64,000 bases of DNA from Lachnospiraceae bacterium. Lineage in GTDB: Bacteria > Bacillota > Clostridia > Lachnospirales > Lachnospiraceae. Made by a program: the position numbers and the translations under genes. The notes beneath the pieces were generated by a model. That model saw nothing but the letters and a program-made list of their open reading frames with translations, had not been told where the DNA came from and searched no databases. Location: positions 61,196 to 125,195 of the forward strand of contig JAFYYN010000138.1 of the NCBI GenBank assembly GCA_017557525.1. Direction: 5' to 3'. The first letter of the stretch is position 1. Each line of letters opens with the position of its first letter. Positions 16,691-25,963 of the stretch are shown here, one piece after another.

Positions 16691-17536
16691 TTATTTTAGT
16701 ATTTCCCAAAAAGCAACCGCACTAGCAGCTGCCACATTTAATGAATCCACATCGTTGTACATAGGGATCTTAACCGTATATGTACATGCCTTAATAACAT
16801 CCTTTGGCAGACCGTCGCCCTCAGTACCGAGCACTATGGCAAGCCTGTCTTCTTTTTTAAGCCTTTCATCACTTACAGACACGGAATCATCAGAAAGAGC
16901 CATAGCTGCCGTCCTAAACCCGTATGAGTGAAGTATCTCTATCAGCCTATCTTCTCCGCTTTCCTCCGGAAGCGCCATAGTCCAAGGCACCTGGAAAATC
17001 GTGCCCATGCTGACTCTTGCTGATCTACGTGACAGAGGGTTTACAGACCCGCTGGTCAGCACCACTCCTTCCACTCCAAGTGCCGCTGCAGATCTTATAA
17101 TAGCACCTGCATTGGTAGGGTTCATTATATCATAGAGCACTGCCATCTTCCGCTTTCCCCTGCAGAAATCCTCAAGTCTTTCCAAAGGCTTTCTCCTAAG
17201 TACTGCCCACAGGCCTCTTACAAGAGCATAGCCTGTCAGATCCTTTACAGTCTCATGATCCGCAATATATACCTTAACCCCATCATTGGCACTACCAGGA
17301 TATAGCTTCTCTATCATATCAAGCACAGGGCGTGCTTCCTTTTCAAGCCTCTGCTCTTCAACCAGCAGTGAAATCGGCTCATATCCTGCTTCCAGGGCTC
17401 TTAGCACCACATTTGCACTTTCTGATACAAATACTCCTATATCCGGCTCGTAGTACCTATAAAGCTGCACCTCAGAAAGCTTTGTATAGACCTCAAGCTC
17501 CGGCGCTTCTATATCTTCAATACGTATAAACTCCAT
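16691..17536 (-). CDS. TrmH/SpoU-family RNA 2'-O-methyltransferase
   Basis: SAM-dependent ribose methyltransferase of the SPOUT superfamily acting on rRNA or tRNA. It has 281 residues. The N-terminal 115 residues form a substrate-binding region. The C-terminal knot domain contains LYDIMNPTNAGAIIRSAAAL (motif 1), VVLTSGSVNPLSRRSARVSMG, VLGTEGDGLP (motif 2) and the ending IPMYNDVDSLNVAAASAVAF (motif 3). The target nucleotide cannot be told. The start at 17536 (MEFIRIEDIEA) is preferred over an ATG at 17572 because neither has a strong ribosome site and the protein is conserved-looking from there. It may be read with the two-component genes upstream. Confidence 0.88.
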   Translation of the reverse strand: MEFIRIEDIEAPELEVYTKLSEVQLYRYYEPDIGVFVSESANVVLRALEAGYEPISLLVEEQRLEKEARPVLDMIEKLYPGSANDGVKVYIADHETVKDLTGYALVRGLWAVLRRKPLERLEDFCRGKRKMAVLYDIMNPTNAGAIIRSAAALGVEGVVLTSGSVNPLSRRSARVSMGTIFQVPWTMALPEESGEDRLIEILHSYGFRTAAMALSDDSVSVSDERLKKEDRLAIVLGTEGDGLPKDVIKACTYTVKIPMYNDVDSLNVAAASAVAFWEILK

Positions 17537-17616
17537 ACCAATCCGTTTTTTCCCCGCACTTCTGCATATCATAAACTGTTGATTTTATGACATAACAATC
17601 ATTCTTAAAAATATCT

Positions 17617-18240
17617 TCAGTTCTTGTTCTGATAGTAAAATATCGCCAGATTTGTCCTGTCCCTTAAGTCAAGCTTCCTTAAAACATTGCTGAGATAATT
17701 GCGCACGGTTCCCTCAGACAGGCAGAGCTTATCCGCAATTTCCTTATTTGAAAGCCCGCGTGCAACCTCTTCTATTATTTCCTTTTCCTGTGGAGTTATG
17801 CCATGTGCCTCATAGTCAAACTCTTTCTTCTTATTTATAATATCGGGCAGCTTTTCAGTTATGGCATTTCCAAACACGCTCTGACCCTTATAAACGGTTT
17901 TTACTGCAGGTATGATGCTTTCAAAATCCTGCTTTATTATGTATCCCTTGGCGCCTATTGAAATAGCTCTTATGATATATTCATCATCATTAAAGGTAGT
18001 AAGATAAAGGATTTTTGCGTCGTTATGCTTTGAAAGTATCTCGCTCCCGGCATCAAGTCCCGACATTCCGCTCATCCTGATATCCATAAGGAGTACATCG
18101 GGCTTCTGTTCCTCATACAGCTTTATTGCCTCTGTCCCATCATTTCCAAGACCAACAACCTCTATCTCCTCATCCGAAGATAATATCGTCTTTAAGCTCA
18201 TAGCTACCAGACTGTCATCATCCACAATTAAAACTTTCAT
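17617..18240 (-). CDS. NarL/LuxR-type response regulator
   Basis: 207 residues. Residues 1-120 are a receiver domain, with the acidic pair DDD at 7-9, phospho-acceptor aspartate 53 in LLMDIRMSGMSG and the TTF/K switch residues. Residues about 145-205 are a LuxR-type HTH (ITPQEKEIIEEVARGLSNKE and following). It lies 87 bases after the histidine kinase in the same direction and is its obvious partner. Being the last gene of the ABC-2 transporter operon, it may control that transporter. Confidence 0.93.
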   Translation of the reverse strand: MKVLIVDDDSLVAMSLKTILSSDEEIEVVGLGNDGTEAIKLYEEQKPDVLLMDIRMSGMSGLDAGSEILSKHNDAKILYLTTFNDDEYIIRAISIGAKGYIIKQDFESIIPAVKTVYKGQSVFGNAITEKLPDIINKKKEFDYEAHGITPQEKEIIEEVARGLSNKEIADKLCLSEGTVRNYLSNVLRKLDLRDRTNLAIFYYQNKN

Positions 18241-18327
18241 GCCTTACCCTGCCTTTTCCTGCTAATCTCATCTCTTTACACCCATCAAGCAGATTATCCC
18301 TTGTCATCAAAACTAATGATGGGTTTA

Positions 18328-19509
18328 TTATTTGGGTATCCTCACAAATACCCTGAATCCGTTTTCATCTGTAAACGTAGCATTTCCACCAAGTTTCTCA
18401 GCCCTTGTCCTTATATTTTCAAGTCCCATGCCCTCTCCGGATACAGGATCGATCACAGGGACGGTTCTGCGGTTGACCTTTTTATCGTCAATCACAAAAC
18501 CGTCCCCGTGATTGACCGCATAATCATGAACAATTATCTGATACATGGACGGATGCTCGTAAAACCTGATATCAACATTCTCATTTTTGCTGTACTTGAT
18601 GATATTTGAAACCGATTCCTTGACTATATTTATGGTGGCATACTTAATCTCTTTCGAAATCTCTCCCACCTCAGCATCAAATTCAAAAGTCACATTGAAA
18701 TCTGACTTCAAAGGCTCCGCAATCTCCTCCAGAGCAGTTTTTAAGTCAATAGCCTCATCCCTTAAGTCATGTACGCTATTCCTGATATTGTTCATGGCTG
18801 TGTCCAAAGTCTCACGCAGGCTCATTAATTCCTGCTTCATATTCTCATCCTTATTCACAACCATCATGGCCCCGACCTGAAGTATGGAACGACTGAGCAT
18901 ATGACCCACATTATCGTGTATCTCACGGGCAATGCGGTTTCTCTCGGATAGCTGTGCCGCCGAGATACTCTTATCCTGCTCTTCCAAAAGATTCTTATTC
19001 TGCTTGCGCAGGTTCTCCTTATTTATCTCACCCTCGTCCCTGATCTTTCGGTTCTCAACCAGAAGCTTACCCATTTTTTCCGTCCTGTACGCCAGGAATA
19101 CCGCCAATCCTATGACTGCCCCCAGCATTAACCTGGCGCTTAAAACCATTTTCAAAGAAGATATTACAAACCCGGCAGCGAGCATTATTCCGACTATGAT
19201 CTGACGGTCAAGAAAAGCTTCATAGGAAATTACGGGTATAAAAATAATGACTTCCGGGAAAAATACCGAAAGTATCCCAAAAAGATACTCCAGTATCTTA
19301 TCCGCCAGAATACCCTTCTTCTCCACAATACGCAGATAAGACATAAGCGCCGAGATTGTGATCAGTGAAAAAATAACCAAGACCTTCCAGGTATCAGTAT
19401 AAATCCCTATCAAGATAAATATTGACAAAATGATTATAAACAGTTTATCAACAAACTCCTTCAAAATACCACCCGTCCCATAAAAAAATGTGCCAAACCA
19501 TGTTGACAC
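18328..19509 (-). CDS. HisKA_3-type sensor histidine kinase carrying an in-frame palindromic insertion
   Basis: 393 residues from a GTG at 19509; a later start is possible because no good ribosome site is seen. About five hydrophobic segments fill residues 20-140, then a coiled linker. The phospho-acceptor is His198 in ERNRIAREIHDNVGHMLSRS. The ATPase domain shows the N box (KESVSNIIKYS, about 298-307), the G1 region around HDY at 328-330 and G2 GEGMGLENI near 358. Residues 331-354 are encoded by a copy of the dispersed palindromic element, lengthening the ATP lid by about 23 residues. Its partner is the regulator downstream. Whether it is active cannot be judged. Confidence 0.9.
   Translation of the reverse strand: MSTWFGTFFYGTGGILKEFVDKLFIIILSIFILIGIYTDTWKVLVIFSLITISALMSYLRIVEKKGILADKILEYLFGILSVFFPEVIIFIPVISYEAFLDRQIIVGIMLAAGFVISSLKMVLSARLMLGAVIGLAVFLAYRTEKMGKLLVENRKIRDEGEINKENLRKQNKNLLEEQDKSISAAQLSERNRIAREIHDNVGHMLSRSILQVGAMMVVNKDENMKQELMSLRETLDTAMNNIRNSVHDLRDEAIDLKTALEEIAEPLKSDFNVTFEFDAEVGEISKEIKYATINIVKESVSNIIKYSKNENVDIRFYEHPSMYQIIVHDYAVNHGDGFVIDDKKVNRRTVPVIDPVSGEGMGLENIRTRAEKLGGNATFTDENGFRVFVRIPK
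18448..18517. repeat. Dispersed palindromic element, copy 2 (inside kinase gene)
   Basis: Same two-arm structure as the copy at 2346, with a 9-base spacer (about CTTTTTATC). It keeps the reading frame of the histidine kinase open and adds about 23 codons between the G1 and G2 boxes. Confidence 0.92.
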
Positions 19510-19548
19510 ATTTATTCTACATCAAAATCATAAATAAGGCAATCTATT

Positions 19549-20688
19549 TTACTCAGCCTTCCTTAAATTATACCTTCCGTAAAGCATTCCTATCACCATT
19601 ACCATAAGGCCGAACAGGAGCTGGATTCCAAGACATATTGCGATGTCATTTAATCCTCCTCCACTCTTTATCCTTTCAATGGCTTCAGAATACCAGTATG
19701 TGGGAAGAAACTGTCCGATAGCTTTTGCAGTTCCTCCGAGATGTTCGATCGGTACGAATATTCCTCCAAGGAATGAGAAGGAAAGTGCAACGATATTCGT
19801 TATTGCGGGAGCTGCTTCGGGATTGATACCAAAGCTTGATAGTGCGATTATTATCATGACAGCGGTCATACTAAATACTATTACGTCGATTGCTATCAAA
19901 GCCCATCGTGCAGTAAGCATTTCCCCTGACAGAAGTGAAGAGATTATGATAAGTACACATATCATCCCTATTGTAACCAGGGCACTCGCCAAAGCAAGCA
20001 TCGACTGTTTTTTTACTGAAGGCAGGGAGGATATTCCTGTCCTTCTGCTTATCAGCATTGTTCCGAACCTTAAAATAACAGGCAGTACCGCCGAGCAGAG
20101 CAGGGTAAGCAAAGCATAAGGAAGAATGGTAAATACTGTAAATATCTTATCATCCTGTATTACGACCTCAGAAACCATATTAACTGCGCTCATATCCGCC
20201 AGGGACTCTCTTGACAGTTCATCAGCTTCTGAGAAGCTATAGCCACCCTTCATATAATTAGCGGTAAGCTTCAAGTAGCTGTCCATCTCAGCCTCTACGG
20301 TATACCCCATTCTGGTATCAACTTCTTTTGTACTTTCAATCTTCAGTGGATTGCCTGAGTCCGAAAGGAAAGCCTCACCAAAGCCTTCGGGTATTATCAG
20401 ATAATTGGATGCTTTTGTATAGTAGATCATATCCGTTATCTGTTCTTCCGTATAGTCGTCTTCATAAATATAATTTATTGTTTCCAGATATGCTATAAGT
20501 CCCCTTGATACCTCCGACTTATCATTGTCCAAAACGATAATTCCCTGGCTGACCGAATAATAAGAGGCATTCCCGCTCGAATTGAAGCCTGACATTATCG
20601 TTATTATTGCTAAAGCGATAGCCAGATACATTATCATCGAAAACTTGTATCTGCTCAATACCTTAAAAAATGTCTTAAATACTATCAT
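19549..20688 (-). CDS. ABC-2 type transporter permease (second subunit)
   Basis: 379 residues, ABC-2 membrane family: one N-terminal membrane segment (FSMIMYLAIALAIITIMSG), a large extracellular domain (about 35-175) and five C-terminal membrane segments with FLGGIFVPIEHLGG between them. It overlaps the preceding permease gene by 14 bases, so the two are translationally coupled and likely form a heterodimeric channel with the ATPase at 21825-22775. Substrate unknown; such systems with an adjacent two-component pair often confer resistance to peptides or export small molecules. Confidence 0.88.
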   Translation of the reverse strand: MIVFKTFFKVLSRYKFSMIMYLAIALAIITIMSGFNSSGNASYYSVSQGIIVLDNDKSEVSRGLIAYLETINYIYEDDYTEEQITDMIYYTKASNYLIIPEGFGEAFLSDSGNPLKIESTKEVDTRMGYTVEAEMDSYLKLTANYMKGGYSFSEADELSRESLADMSAVNMVSEVVIQDDKIFTVFTILPYALLTLLCSAVLPVILRFGTMLISRRTGISSLPSVKKQSMLALASALVTIGMICVLIIISSLLSGEMLTARWALIAIDVIVFSMTAVMIIIALSSFGINPEAAPAITNIVALSFSFLGGIFVPIEHLGGTAKAIGQFLPTYWYSEAIERIKSGGGLNDIAICLGIQLLFGLMVMVIGMLYGRYNLRKAE

Positions 20689-21823
20689 AGCTGACCTTCC
20701 TTCCGAGGAGCAAGCCTCCTATAGTCAAAATGAGGCTTAGTCCGACCATGTACATGACCGTTTCAAAAAACCTTCCTCCAACACCAAACATGTTTAAGGC
20801 ATAATACGAATCACTTATAACTGCTGCCGGATTGATCTTGTTGATGAACGGAGCCTTTTCGGCTATAATTATCTTCATATCCCCATACATAAGTCCCGAA
20901 AGGGCACATCCAAGAAGCGTAATGCCTACAAGAATGCCTTCCTTCTTATCAAGTGAAAAGCTTCCGAGATTTCCAACGAAGAAGCCCAGCGAAACACCGA
21001 GCAGTGCTGCCAGCGCGGAAGTCAGGTATATCATCAGAATATTTCCGCCGAACTCAACCCTCAAGATAAAAATCATGACGGTAAGTCCTATCTCAACTAC
21101 CGCAAGCGAAACCAAAAACGATGCGATAAAGCCTGCTATCTGAAAGCTCATACGCCTGACAGGTGATGCATTTGCCCTGGCCCCTACCTTGGACATGTTT
21201 GCCTGGGTATTGTTTCCAATCCTTAAGCTGTGCATTGAGGCAAACAATGTAGTCATGGCTAAAAGATTATAAAAGTAACTGATGAAGGGATCCTTGTTGT
21301 CACCGCCAAGACTTTTAGGAAGTACATAGGAAGTATTTTCCGAAACACCCTTTATAACCTCGTACAGCTTTTCCGGATGTTCCTTAGCCACCTTCTCTAT
21401 CATGGTCACATTCTGATTGTATCCCGTAACTATACTCTGCTGGATGGTAGATAGAACTCCGTTGCTCAATATGTCCAGAGTCAGTTTGCCGTCTTCCTTC
21501 ACCCTTATAATGCCGTTTACCTTTTCTCCGTCCTTTAAAAGTGCTTCTGCCTCATCATATTCCAGATACTGAATGTCGAGCAGCTTCTTTCCGTCATTCG
21601 ATATACCTTCCAGGAAAGTCTTTGCATTCTCGACCACCTGCTCATTATCCGTATCAAACACTACAGCAGTTTTGACCTGCTCAAACTTATAGCTTTCAAA
21701 TATGCCGCCAAATGCTATCGTAAACAACGTTCCCAATATAATAGGAAACATCAGTGTCCAGAATATATTCTGTTTGTTGTTTACACATATTTTTAATTTC
21801 TTACACAGTATGTTCAAAAACAT
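20675..21823 (-). CDS. ABC-2 type transporter permease (first subunit)
   Basis: 382 residues with the same plan as its partner: an N-terminal membrane segment (FWTLMFPIILGTLFTIAFGG), an extracellular domain to about residue 190, and a C-terminal membrane region with FASMHSLRIGNNTQANMSKV before it. The ATG at 21823 is preferred over upstream in-frame starts because AGGAGG precedes it and it follows the ATPase stop by one base. It is part of the operon ATPase, permease, permease, kinase, regulator. Confidence 0.88.
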   Translation of the reverse strand: MFLNILCKKLKICVNNKQNIFWTLMFPIILGTLFTIAFGGIFESYKFEQVKTAVVFDTDNEQVVENAKTFLEGISNDGKKLLDIQYLEYDEAEALLKDGEKVNGIIRVKEDGKLTLDILSNGVLSTIQQSIVTGYNQNVTMIEKVAKEHPEKLYEVIKGVSENTSYVLPKSLGGDNKDPFISYFYNLLAMTTLFASMHSLRIGNNTQANMSKVGARANASPVRRMSFQIAGFIASFLVSLAVVEIGLTVMIFILRVEFGGNILMIYLTSALAALLGVSLGFFVGNLGSFSLDKKEGILVGITLLGCALSGLMYGDMKIIIAEKAPFINKINPAAVISDSYYALNMFGVGGRFFETVMYMVGLSLILTIGGLLLGRKVSYDSI

Positions 21824-21824
21824 A

Positions 21825-22775
21825 TCATGCCTCCTGATCCCTGAGTGAAGTACCTGTAATCTCCAAGAACACATCATTTAATGTGGGCAGCTCCGAATAA
21901 ATCCTGTCATAATCAAGATTGTTGTCTGCAAAATAATCTATAACATGTGAGATGTTATGCCTGCCGCCCGCGCATTTGATCACCAACCTGTCAGACATAT
22001 ACTTTACTTCATATACATGATTAAGTTTCTTCATTGCCTCGACATGCTTTTCATCAAGATTCCTCACATCAACTATCACGTTCTCGGTATTCTTTATGCT
22101 GCGCTTGAGCTCATCACTTGTGCCTTCAGCCACATTCTTTCCCTTATCCATTATAAGGATATGTGTACAGATCTGTTCTACCTCTTCCATGTAGTGGCTG
22201 GTATATATTATTGTCGCACCCTTGCGGTTAAGCTCCGTGATGCCCTCTAAGATTTTGTTCCTGCTCTGCGGGTCAACAGCAACCGTAGGCTCATCAAGTA
22301 TTATCAGCTCAGGTTTATGAGCAATTCCGCAGGCTATATTTAATCTTCTGAGCAGACCTCCCGAAAGCTTCTTGGGTCTGAACTTTTTAAAATTCTCAAG
22401 CCCTACAAATTCTATAGCCTCTTCAACATACTTTTTTCTGGTTTCCTTATCTCCAATGTATAGGCCGCAGAAATAATCGATATTGTCATACACGTTCAAC
22501 TCATCAAATACCGCTACATCCTGCATGACCACTCCTATTTTCTTTTTAAGATCGTATCTGGTATTCTTCATCTCCTCGCCGAAGACCTTTATCTCTCCGT
22601 TATTATAATTAAGAAGCGAAAGTATGCAGTTGATCGTAGTGGTCTTTCCGGAACCGTTAGGTCCTAAAAGTCCAAAGACCTCTCCCTTTTCTATCTTCAT
22701 GTTGAAATTGTCAAGAGCTATCAGCTCCTTGTACCTCTTTACCAGGTTTTTAACTTCTACTACTGTTTGAGACAT
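21825..22775 (-). CDS. ABC transporter ATP-binding protein
   Basis: 316 residues, the ATPase of an ABC-2 exporter. Walker A GLLGPNGSGKTTTINC is near residue 40, the signature KLSGGLLRRLNIACG near 138, Walker B LIILDEPTVAVDPQS near 158 and the switch histidine in IYTSHYMEEVE near 193. The last 90 residues form the accessory domain common in drug- and sodium-exporter ATPases. The ATG at 22775 follows AGGAGGAAAGAG. It is the first gene of a five-gene operon with two permeases and a two-component system. Confidence 0.93.
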   Translation of the reverse strand: MSQTVVEVKNLVKRYKELIALDNFNMKIEKGEVFGLLGPNGSGKTTTINCILSLLNYNNGEIKVFGEEMKNTRYDLKKKIGVVMQDVAVFDELNVYDNIDYFCGLYIGDKETRKKYVEEAIEFVGLENFKKFRPKKLSGGLLRRLNIACGIAHKPELIILDEPTVAVDPQSRNKILEGITELNRKGATIIYTSHYMEEVEQICTHILIMDKGKNVAEGTSDELKRSIKNTENVIVDVRNLDEKHVEAMKKLNHVYEVKYMSDRLVIKCAGGRHNISHVIDYFADNNLDYDRIYSELPTLNDVFLEITGTSLRDQEA

Positions 22776-22810
22776 CTCTTTCCTCCTATGCCTTTCCTGT
22801 TTATTCACAT

Positions 22811-22835
22811 GGGTTACATCTTTTTCATGTAACCC
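22811..22835. promoter_or_regulatory. Perfect palindrome in the leader of the ABC-2/two-component operon
   Basis: GGGTTACAT and ATGTAACCC with a seven-base centre, 36 bases ahead of the ATPase ribosome site. It could be an operator or an RNA hairpin. A TATAAT-like box lies upstream on the minus strand near 22870, without a clear -35. Confidence 0.5.
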
Positions 22836-22901
22836 CGCTGATCTATCTTACAGTGCACATTATATATCCTCATTTTTCTCTTCGGTAGTGTTATGTGTAA
22901 C

Positions 22902-22935
22902 AAAAAAAGTGTGACATTTGTCACAAATGCCACAC
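22902..22935 (-). terminator. Terminator after the 2-hydroxyacid dehydrogenase
   Basis: GTGTGGCATTTG pairs with CAAATGTCACAC on the minus strand (one mismatch), followed by seven T's. Confidence 0.85.
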
Positions 22936-22982
22936 CTTTATAAACATCCAATTTTATTCAACAAGTCTTCCGATTTAAGTAA

Positions 22983-23915
22983 TTACTTCTGCCATTCCTT
23001 TATCTGATCTTCGATGATTGCCATTAGTCTTCTTCTTGCTTCAACAGACGCCCAGGCAATATGAGGAGTGATAAACACTCTCTCGGGATGCTTCAGTTTA
23101 ATGAAAGGACTGTCCTTTCTCATCGGCTCAACTGAAAGTACATCAAGACCTGCGCCTGCTATTTTTCCACTGTCAAGTGCCTCGCACAGATCCTCTTCAT
23201 TAACTATAGGCCCTCTGCCAAGGTTAAGCAGTATAGCAGAAGTTTTCATCTGATCAAGCGCTTTCTTATTTATCAGGTTTTCCGTATCACTGTTTAAAGG
23301 CGCATGTATGGAAATTATATCCGAGGTAGCCAGCAATTCATTAAAATCCACCTCTTTATATACAGCATCATGATTTTTGCCCGATGTTGAAAAATACTGT
23401 ACCCTGCAACCAAAGCTTGTCGCAATTTCAGCAACTCTGTGACCTATCGCACCAAGCCCTATGATACCCCAGGTCTTTCCGTTAATTTCATGGAAATTCT
23501 GCGCAAAATGTGTAAAAAGCTTATCTCCTGCATATTTCCCACTCTTTACATACTCATCGTAATAAGGGAGATGCTCGTAAAGATAGAAAAGGAGTGCAAA
23601 TGTATGCTGAGCCACTGTCTCGGTAGAGTAACCTGCGACATTTCTCCACTCTATACCACGCCTTGCCAGATAATCCTTATCAAGGTTATTGGTGCCTGTA
23701 GCAGTCACACATACAAGCTTAAGCTTTTCGGCAGTATATATTGTGCTCTCATCTATCCTCGTCTTATTTAAAACTATGATATCCGCATCCTTAACTCTTT
23801 CCGGTACCTCCGAAGGGTCGGAAAAATCATACATTACTACCTCGCCCAGCCGGTCATACCCTGAAAGATCCAGGTCCTCTCCAATTGTTTTTCTGTCAAG
23901 AAATACTATCTTCAT
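22983..23915 (-). CDS. D-isomer-specific 2-hydroxyacid dehydrogenase
   Basis: NAD-dependent oxidoreductase of 310 residues. The Rossmann motif WGIIGLGAIGHRVAEIA is near residue 150. The catalytic residues are in the usual blocks: Arg in LLNLGRGPIVNEEDL, Glu in the following strand, and His in VFITPHIAWASVEARRR. It resembles hydroxypyruvate/glycerate dehydrogenases more than SerA, having no ACT domain. Substrate (hydroxypyruvate, phenylpyruvate or another 2-ketoacid) is not determined. It lies 23 bases after the MutS2-like gene in the same direction and ends in a strong terminator. Confidence 0.9.
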   Translation of the reverse strand: MKIVFLDRKTIGEDLDLSGYDRLGEVVMYDFSDPSEVPERVKDADIIVLNKTRIDESTIYTAEKLKLVCVTATGTNNLDKDYLARRGIEWRNVAGYSTETVAQHTFALLFYLYEHLPYYDEYVKSGKYAGDKLFTHFAQNFHEINGKTWGIIGLGAIGHRVAEIATSFGCRVQYFSTSGKNHDAVYKEVDFNELLATSDIISIHAPLNSDTENLINKKALDQMKTSAILLNLGRGPIVNEEDLCEALDSGKIAGAGLDVLSVEPMRKDSPFIKLKHPERVFITPHIAWASVEARRRLMAIIEDQIKEWQK

Positions 23916-23938
23916 ATATCAAATGCTCCTCTAAAGTA

Positions 23939-25900
23939 TTACTCGTCATAGCTAATGGTTTCTTCCGTATACTTTCGCTCCATATCATGTCTTTTCTTTC
24001 TGTTTTCCACAGAGTCAAAAATAATCGAAAAATCATAATCCTCCGGGTACAGCTCCTCTGCTTTGACATGCAGCTTTACCCTTTTATGATTGATATAGAT
24101 CTTCTTGTCCGCAATCTGTACCCTGAGCACTCCCTTGTCGTTAATGGGTTCACAGACAATTCCGATCTTTTTATCCGGATAAACCATTACGCTGTCTCCG
24201 ATATTATATTTTGTCCCGAGCCTGCTGTCAATATGTGTCTCTTTAATCCTGGAGATTTTTCTAGTATTCTCCTCCTTGATTGTCTCGTTATTATGGAAAC
24301 GGTAATTCTTTACAGCTTTCTTCCCATATGCCGCAGCAACGGCACACTTTAGCATCTCCTCTGGCATACCCAGACGGTCTGCGATATAAAAAGCGCAGCT
24401 TTCTCCCGCTTCACCTATCACCATCCGGTAGGTCGGCATCAGAGTTTCCTTATCGAAAGTCATCCTGGCATTAATTATATTTTCGGTCCTGTCGGCATAT
24501 TCCTTTATCTCCGGATAATGAGTCGTAACCAGGAAATTGGCTCCGCTTTTCTTGAGCTCTTCAAGTATTGCCGTAGCAATGCCCATACCCTCGGCAGGAT
24601 CCGTTCCGGAGCCTAACTCATCCATTATAACAAAGCTGTCCTTGTTTACCTGCTTTAATATCTCCAGTACATTCTTTATATGAGCAGAAAATGTCGAAAG
24701 GTTTTCAGAAAGATTCTGTCCGTCACCGATGTCGCTTAGGTAATTGCTGTTCATGCAGATATCAGCTTCCTTACAGGGTACATGCAGTCCGCACTGTGCC
24801 ATATAGCTGTTGATCATAACTGTTTTTATGGCCACAGTTTTACCACCGGTATTAGGTCCGGTAATTACGATACCCCTGATTCTTTCCGGTGTTTCAGCTC
24901 TGTTTCCGTTAATATCATCACCTACTTTAGTTTCAGGGTGCCCTGTATTTCCAAGTTCAAAGTTCAGCGGAACATTAATATTTCTGTCCATCAGAGGGTG
25001 CCTTGCCTCTTTTAAGCTTATATATCTCGCAAAATTAATCCTTGGCTCTGTACAATCGAGATCTATACTTAGCTTACCCTTAGAAAATATGAAATCAAGC
25101 TTCTCTATCATACTCATATTTTCTTCCATCGAAGGGATCGCATCCGAAACCAGCGCGGTAAGAGTATATAAAACCTGATATACCTCATTCTCCTCTTCTA
25201 CGCGTAGCATCTGCAGCTCTTCATAATGCTTCCCAAGTGCTGCCGGTTCTACAAAAACGGTATTTCCTGATGCAGATTTATCTATAACGCTTCCGGGGAT
25301 CCTGTATCGGTATTCCTTTTTCACCGGAACACAGATTCTCCCATTCCTCATAGTATAATAGGTATCAGCCATGCAGTCTTTATTATTTCTTATTACCTGC
25401 TCAGCCTTCTGCTTAACAGCCTCTTCTGCCCTTGCAATTTTTGTCCTTATCTCAAACAGCGTGTTTGTTGCCCGGTCATCAACTGCTTCATACCTGATCT
25501 GCCTGCAAATCTCTTCCCTTAAATCCTTTAACTCATCAAGATTCTCGTCATAGTAGGCTAAAGGGTTTTCATACTGCTTGCCCCTTCCGAGATAGTCCTT
25601 AAGCCGTTCCACAACAACCAGCACTTTTTCCACGCGCTCCAGCTGATAAGGGGTTAGACAGCTGCCCTTCCCCGCTTCGGTCAGTATTTCTCTTATCTCC
25701 GTTACATCCTGCAGGGGTGGATTTCCCAGCTTTTCTATCATCCTTTTACTGTTTGTTGTATCCCGCAGTCTGCTGCTAAGCTCCATTTCATCGAGATACA
25801 CTGAAGCCTCTGCAATCTCCTTTTTTGCAGCACCGGTTACCGCCAGTTCTGCCCATATTTCCTTTATCTTATCAAATTCTATCTGTTGTTCTGTATTCAT
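23939..25900 (-). CDS. MutS2-like DNA-binding ATPase without Smr domain
   Basis: 653 residues. The N-terminal half is helical (core/lever region, RIPGSVIDKSASGNTVFVEP is typical of MutS2). The ATPase domain has Walker A ITGPNTGGKTVAIKT near residue 350, the segment ENLSTFSAHIKNV, Walker B SFVIMDELGSGTDPAEG and the TTHYPEIK switch. Canonical MutS2 is about 780 residues and ends in an Smr nuclease domain; here about 130 residues follow the ATPase and no Smr motif is seen. MutS2 proteins act on branched DNA or on collided ribosomes; which applies here is open. Followed by the 2-hydroxyacid dehydrogenase gene. Confidence 0.88.
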   Translation of the reverse strand: MNTEQQIEFDKIKEIWAELAVTGAAKKEIAEASVYLDEMELSSRLRDTTNSKRMIEKLGNPPLQDVTEIREILTEAGKGSCLTPYQLERVEKVLVVVERLKDYLGRGKQYENPLAYYDENLDELKDLREEICRQIRYEAVDDRATNTLFEIRTKIARAEEAVKQKAEQVIRNNKDCMADTYYTMRNGRICVPVKKEYRYRIPGSVIDKSASGNTVFVEPAALGKHYEELQMLRVEEENEVYQVLYTLTALVSDAIPSMEENMSMIEKLDFIFSKGKLSIDLDCTEPRINFARYISLKEARHPLMDRNINVPLNFELGNTGHPETKVGDDINGNRAETPERIRGIVITGPNTGGKTVAIKTVMINSYMAQCGLHVPCKEADICMNSNYLSDIGDGQNLSENLSTFSAHIKNVLEILKQVNKDSFVIMDELGSGTDPAEGMGIATAILEELKKSGANFLVTTHYPEIKEYADRTENIINARMTFDKETLMPTYRMVIGEAGESCAFYIADRLGMPEEMLKCAVAAAYGKKAVKNYRFHNNETIKEENTRKISRIKETHIDSRLGTKYNIGDSVMVYPDKKIGIVCEPINDKGVLRVQIADKKIYINHKRVKLHVKAEELYPEDYDFSIIFDSVENRKKRHDMERKYTEETISYDE

Positions 25901-25923
25901 TTCTTTATTCCTTTTTATTTTTT

Positions 25924-25949
25924 CAATCAGAGGGACGGTTCTGTGATTG
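25924..25949. repeat. Dispersed palindromic element, single unit
   Basis: CAATCAGAGGGACGGTTCTGTGATTG: one unit of the element, with its own CAATCA/TGATTG stem. It lies 14 bases after the stop of the methyltransferase gene and before the MutS2-like gene. Confidence 0.8.
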
Positions 25950-25963
25950 ATTTTTTTATTGTT

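Noticed and set aside
16503-16709. Minus-strand open frame of 68 codons between proC and the SpoU gene
   Set aside because: It covers the proC promoter and leader hairpin, has low-complexity basic sequence and no ribosome site.
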